Positions 15,681 through 18,937 of a stretch of 18,937 nucleotides of DNA are shown one piece after another. Below the pieces are notes generated by a model, which did not search any database, had not been told where the DNA came from, and saw only the letters and a list, made by a program, of their open reading frames with translations. Numbering within the stretch: position 1 is the stretch's first letter; every line of letters starts with the position of its first letter. The stretch lies in assembly GCA_016784705.1 (NCBI GenBank), contig JADHUD010000016.1, positions 1 through 18,937 on the forward strand, given 5' to 3'. The position numbers were made by a program, and so were the translations under genes. The stretch comes from Spirochaetia bacterium. Its GTDB lineage: Bacteria; Spirochaetota; Spirochaetia; JABMQR01.

Positions 15681-17037
15681 AGCCTTCAGCTATTTTTGCG
15701 GTAATGCGGGTGCAGGATGCCTGGATTTCTTCCCTGTCAAGGGTCTTCAGTTCCCTTTTTTTCAACATGAACTTACCTGCTGCCAGCACACTCTCAATAT
15801 TATCGCTGCCTGCACAGTAAACGAGGGCAGCGTATGGATCGTATATCGGAAACATCGATGGTGAGTCGGTGGAGACGATAACAATATCTGCCTGTTTGCC
15901 TTTCTCCAGAGAGCCTATGTGCTGTTCCAGGTGAAGTGCCTCGGCTCCTCCAATGGTGGCCATTGCAAGGACCTCTGCCGGTTTCATGACAGTGGGATCG
16001 CCAAGGCGGATCTTCTGCATTTTAGCAGCAATATTTAGCTGACTGACGATGTCCATTCTGTTGCCGCTCATCGGACCGTCAGTTCCCAAGCCGATTCTTG
16101 CTCCTTCTCGGTAAAACTCATAGGCAGGTGCTGTTCCTTTTCCGCTTTTGCTGTTGGCGCTTGGATTATGAGCAATGCCGGTCTCTCTTTTTATCATCAG
16201 CGCGCGGTCTTCATCGTTTGCAAAAATACAGTGAGCCATTGTCGCCCGGCGGCTGAGCATTCCCAGTGAGTCGTAGTAGGGGATCGGCCTGAGGCCGGTT
16301 TGTTTTACAATCAGTTCTTCCTCAAACGGCATTTCTGCCAGATGGCTCTGGATGGGAATATCCAGCTCTTGTGCAAGCCTGACGGTTTCCCGCAGTTCTG
16401 CGGTGGTCAGTGAGTAGGGAGCATGCGGTCCTGCTGCCGGGATAATCCTGGACTGATCGGACTACTCTGCCGAGAGTTCTGTCAGACGGGCTGCTCCGTC
16501 GGTAAAAGTCTGAGCATCCGGGACGGGAGCTGATGATAGTGCTTGAGCGAGCACTCCGCGGATTCCGGACTCATCAACCGCCCTGGCCGTCATGGCCTGG
16601 AAATAATACATATCAGCAATGGTGGTTGTCCCTCCGCTTATCATCTCGGTAAGGCAATGGCGTGATGCCTGATAGACCAGTTCCGGGGTGACAAAGTGCT
16701 TTTCGAGGGGAAAGATGAATTTCTGCAGCCGCTGCGGCATGTCATCACCCAGGGTACGGAAAAGCGACATGCCTATATGGGTATGGGTATTGATTAATCC
16801 CGGAATGATGATTTTTCCGCTGGCGTCAATGATTTCAGCAGGTTTTGCTGCGGTCAGCAGGGCAGGATTGAATTGTTCCACAGCAATCAGCAGGCCGTTG
16901 CTGATGAGAATGATCCCGTCATCAATCAACCTTCGCGATGCATCCATGGTAAGGATGGTTCCGTGGATGATAGCGATATCTATTCTTTGAAGCTTGATTG
17001 TTCCGGCAGCAGATGCGGCAATATGCTTTGAGTTCAT
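15658..17037 (-). pseudogene. mtaD: MTA/SAH-deaminase-type amidohydrolase interrupted by one in-frame TAG
   Basis: Would encode about 459 residues of the 5'-methylthioadenosine/S-adenosylhomocysteine deaminase (MtaD/TrzN-like) family, which deaminates adenosine-type or related ring substrates. Metal ligands lie on both sides of the break: INTHTHIGM and GGTTTIADMYYF before it; PHAPYS, QSHLAEMPFEEE, MAHCIF and GLGTDGP after it. The C-terminus MATIGGAEALHLEQHIGSLE-K-G-K-Q-A-D is canonical. One codon, TAG (plus 16462-16464, codon 192), stops translation; the frame is otherwise intact with no shift. It may be a recent nonsense mutation, a sequencing error, or a readthrough site. ATG 17037 gives the usual family start; ATG 17154 would add an unconserved stretch with no ribosome site. 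The gene is convergent with the M20 gene. Confidence 0.85.
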
Positions 17038-17094
17038 ATCGGCCTGCAGGTTATTGAAGGTGCATAGTACATAACTATCTGCCTTTTTCGGATG

Positions 17095-17118
17095 CAATTG
17101 GGTATCCAATTGGGTGTC
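17095..17118. repeat. Two tandem 12-bp repeats
   Basis: CAATTGGGTATC (17095-17106) and CAATTGGGTGTC (17107-17118) differ at one base. They lie in the 5' leader of the amidohydrolase gene. This is a simple duplication with no assigned role. Confidence 0.65.
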
Positions 17119-17144
17119 CGGCAAAAAAAAGTGTCTGAAACCGT

Positions 17145-17173
17145 ATTGTGACATATTATTATTTATTTGTCAG
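17145..17173 (-). promoter_or_regulatory. Possible promoter of the amidohydrolase gene
   Basis: On the minus strand CTGACA (plus 17168-17173) is 17 nt from CACAAT (17145-17150). One -35 mismatch and two -10 mismatches make this moderate. It would leave a leader of roughly 100 nt. No operator like those at 9551 and 9708 was seen nearby. The stretch 17174-17296 holds only short imperfect palindromes. Confidence 0.3.
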
Positions 17174-17296
17174 TATCCAGTCTGACACCTTTTTGGCTCT
17201 TGACATCCTCCATGGATGTGTATATGCATACATACTAAATTTCCTGAAAGAATACAGTAGGCACCAATTCCCATGATTACAACATGAAGTCGTTGA

Positions 17297-17691
17297 TTTA
17301 GCGGCTTTTTCTTCATCTTCACCAATGATCCGCAAATAAGTGCTGCAGATATTCTGTACTGCTACAGAACCAAGGATGTGGACGAGAAGCTGTTCTACCA
17401 GCTGAAAATCTATCTTGATGTAAAAAGGCTCAAGTGTTACTGGATAGTCAGCATCTGCCATTGGATAAAGCTGCAACTGCCTCGGGTTTACCCCATCAAA
17501 AATAGCAGACTCTACCCCAGTGCCAGGGACAATTCTCAAGTTTGGAGGTGAGTGTGTTGAGTAAACTGCTTTGGGGAAAGAAATAAAAGAAAGTGAAATT
17601 TACGTTGGCTGAAAATGGTTCAGTGTATGGGAAGACGACAAAAAAGAAAATAATACAAAATAGATTAAACTGGCCTCTTTCACAGATTTAG
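17297..17691 (+). pseudogene. IS1634/IS4-type transposase remnant
   Basis: A decayed 3' part of a DDE transposase. In one frame from 17297, GFFFIFTNDPQIS is followed by DILYCYRTKDVDEKLFYQLK and YLDVKRLKCY. This carries the Y-R-...-E-x6-K signature of IS4/IS1634 enzymes. That frame ends at TGA 17549. A different frame, open from about 17577 to TAG 17689-17691, gives KKVKFTLAENGSVYGKTTKK, like the usual C-terminal tail. At least one frameshift and an upstream TGA (17294) show it is dead. No intact terminal inverted repeats were found. Confidence 0.65.
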
Positions 17692-17785
17692 TTACTTAAA
17701 TTCACAAACAGAGCAATATAAAGAACAAATCTACCTATATATATTTTCTTATAATTTTTTTTATCTATTATTATTTTCTTTTTTC

Positions 17786-17815
17786 TTGACAGAAGAAAAA
17801 AACCGATGTTAGAAT
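17786..17815 (+). promoter_or_regulatory. Strong promoter for the RbsC-like operon
   Basis: TTGACA (17786-17791), an 18-nt spacer and TAGAAT (17810-17815), with an extended TG at 17807-17808. The upstream 17750-17785 region is a long A/T-rich run resembling an UP element. The expected start near 17822 gives a leader of about 40 nt. Confidence 0.65.
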
Positions 17816-17860
17816 GCTTTTAGAAAACAAAAAGAAAAAAATAATATCTAAGAGGGAATA

Positions 17861-18871
17861 ATGTTCAGCAATTCTTTGAAAGGGAAATCAAGCCCAGTCT
17901 TATCGATAGCCAGGCTGAAATCAGTATTGAATGGCCCAATAGTCGGCCTCGTAGCTATAGTGCTGCTATTTACAATTGCTACTCCCAATTTCTTAACGTT
18001 CAAGAATTTTATCAATATCCTGAACCAGATCTCTATCTGGGGAATTTTGTCTATCGGGATGACTTTTGTCATCATAACCGGGGGTATAGACCTATCTGTC
18101 GGCTGTGTTTTGGGACTTTCATCTATGGTGCTGGGCTATCTGGGAAACAGGGTCGGCCTCCCGATGCCGATTGCCATAATACTTGCCCTCTTTGTCGGTA
18201 CAATAGCCGGATCCGTCAATGGTCTCCTGGTGACGAAAACAAAACTGCCTCCCTTTATAGCCACTCTATCGATGTTTTATATTGCAAGAGGCCTGGCAAA
18301 TGTCATAACCGGCGGAGAACAGATTCTCGGCTATCCTGACTGGTTCATGATGCTCTCCTACAAAAAGTATCTGAATTTATTTACCATAACAAGCTTGGTG
18401 TTTCTGCTGCTTATAGCTGTAGGCGGTTTCTTTCTGGCAAAAACAAGGCATGGAAGAAACATCTATGCAGTAGGCGGAAATATGGAAGTAGCACGACTGT
18501 CAGGCATCAATGTCTCAAAATACACCATGCTGGTCTATGTTATTTCCGGAACTATGTCAGCTATAGCCGGCATCCTGATTGCTTCACGAGTCAATGCTTC
18601 CGAACCATATCAGGGGAATACATATGAAATGTATGCAATCGCAATAGCCGTTATCGGCGGAGCCAGCTTGAGCGGCGGGGAAGGATCGATGGCCGGTACC
18701 CTCATTGGTGCGTTCATCATTGCCATCCTCAACAATGGATTGAATCTGAACGGCATCTCCCCATTCATTCAGACAATTCTTATCGGCGTAATAATTGTTT
18801 TCGCTGTTGGACTTGATATGTTAAGTAGAAGAAAACATGGAGCAGCAAGCGCTGCAGGCATTTCCGGCTGA
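17861..18871 (+). CDS. RbsC-like sugar ABC permease (CUT2)
   Basis: Inner-membrane permease of the ribose/xylose/galactose (CUT2) class, 336 residues, complete. Hallmarks: FVIITGGIDLSVGCVLGLSS, NGLLVTKTKLPPFIATL, GGNMEVARLSGINVSKY (the ATPase-contact loop) and AVIGGASLSGGEGSMAGT. ATG 17861 follows AGAGGG at 17851-17856. It is the first gene after a strong promoter, with no ATPase (RbsA) or binding protein (RbsB) upstream, so these probably follow beyond the right edge. Ribose, another pentose or an autoinducer-2-like sugar are possible substrates; the sequence does not decide. A ribose system would fit the nearby nucleoside phosphorylase, which yields ribose-1-phosphate, but the transposase remnant lies between them. 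Confidence 0.9.
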   Translation: MFSNSLKGKSSPVLSIARLKSVLNGPIVGLVAIVLLFTIATPNFLTFKNFINILNQISIWGILSIGMTFVIITGGIDLSVGCVLGLSSMVLGYLGNRVGLPMPIAIILALFVGTIAGSVNGLLVTKTKLPPFIATLSMFYIARGLANVITGGEQILGYPDWFMMLSYKKYLNLFTITSLVFLLLIAVGGFFLAKTRHGRNIYAVGGNMEVARLSGINVSKYTMLVYVISGTMSAIAGILIASRVNASEPYQGNTYEMYAIAIAVIGGASLSGGEGSMAGTLIGAFIIAILNNGLNLNGISPFIQTILIGVIIVFAVGLDMLSRRKHGAASAAGISG

Positions 18872-18916
18872 AAAGCGGGAAAACTGTGTTACAAAGAGAC
18901 AGAATACTGTTACATG

Positions 18917-18927
18917 CGTTTCAAACG
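18917..18927. promoter_or_regulatory. Possible palindromic operator downstream of the RbsC-like gene
   Basis: CGTTTCAAACG has perfect 5-bp arms around one central base. It may be an operator-like site in the gap before a following gene, but it is short and sits at the window edge. Confidence 0.25.
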
Positions 18928-18937
18928 GCACATGAGT

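Noticed and set aside
16332..16334. Downstream ATG (MPFEEE) as a separate start giving a second half-protein
   Set aside because: It would lack the PHAPYS and SHLAE metal-binding segments that are encoded, in frame, just upstream, so the nonsense-interrupted single gene is the better reading.
17168..17192. TGTCAG...CTGACA stem followed by CCTTTTT as a terminator
   Set aside because: Only a 6-bp stem, no gene ends just upstream on the plus strand, and the left arm serves better as the -35 of the opposite-strand promoter.
17200..17226. TTGACA-TATATG promoter-like pair on the plus strand
   Set aside because: Spacer is only 15 nt and nothing but a dead transposase lies downstream.
17159..17539. 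126-codon minus-strand open frame
   Set aside because: It is antisense to the IS1634-like transposase remnant, whose plus-strand motifs are recognisable; no ribosome site.

Overview
The window most likely comes from a spirochaete (Spirochaetaceae/Sphaerochaetaceae type). This is an inference: both solute-binding proteins have signal peptides ending in AKGNVE and AQGAKES, a style common in spirochaetal ABC binding proteins, and the gene set (CUT1 sugar transporters, an RbsC-type permease, salvage enzymes) fits a fermentative sugar and nucleoside scavenger. No RNA gene or CRISPR array was seen.

Region 1 (1-6220, + strand, visibly AT-rich) is a glycan-use cluster. It holds a GH20-type beta-hexosaminidase cut by the left edge, a CUT1 sugar-binding protein, two MalF/MalG-type permeases that overlap by 4 bp, and a 400-residue six-hairpin (alpha/alpha barrel) protein of unknown specificity. 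No ATPase gene is present, so a shared ATPase elsewhere is likely.

Region 2 (6221-6577) is a scar. It holds a transposase helix-turn-helix remnant on the minus strand, next to an orphan C-terminal coding tail on the plus strand. Base composition changes abruptly here, and the DNA becomes clearly more GC-rich to the right.

Region 3 (6578-17037) is a purine/nucleoside salvage locus. On the minus strand, a LacI-family regulator is followed by adenine deaminase. Diverging from them on the plus strand is a complete spermidine/putrescine-type (Pot-like) ABC importer (binding protein, two permeases, ATPase), then a uridine/purine nucleoside phosphorylase-family enzyme and a PepT-like M20 metallopeptidase. 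An MTA/SAH-deaminase-type amidohydrolase faces this operon convergently and is interrupted by a single in-frame TAG. Two near-identical LacI-type palindromes lie in the divergent promoter region, one at each promoter. The most interesting idea is that the Pot-type transporter, the phosphorylase, the amidase-like enzyme and the two deaminases form one pathway that imports and dismantles a purine nucleoside or a modified, possibly acylated or peptidylated, derivative.

Region 4 (17038-18937) holds small repeats, a decayed IS1634/IS4-type transposase remnant, an AT-rich promoter region and a complete RbsC-like sugar permease that opens another transport operon running off the right edge.
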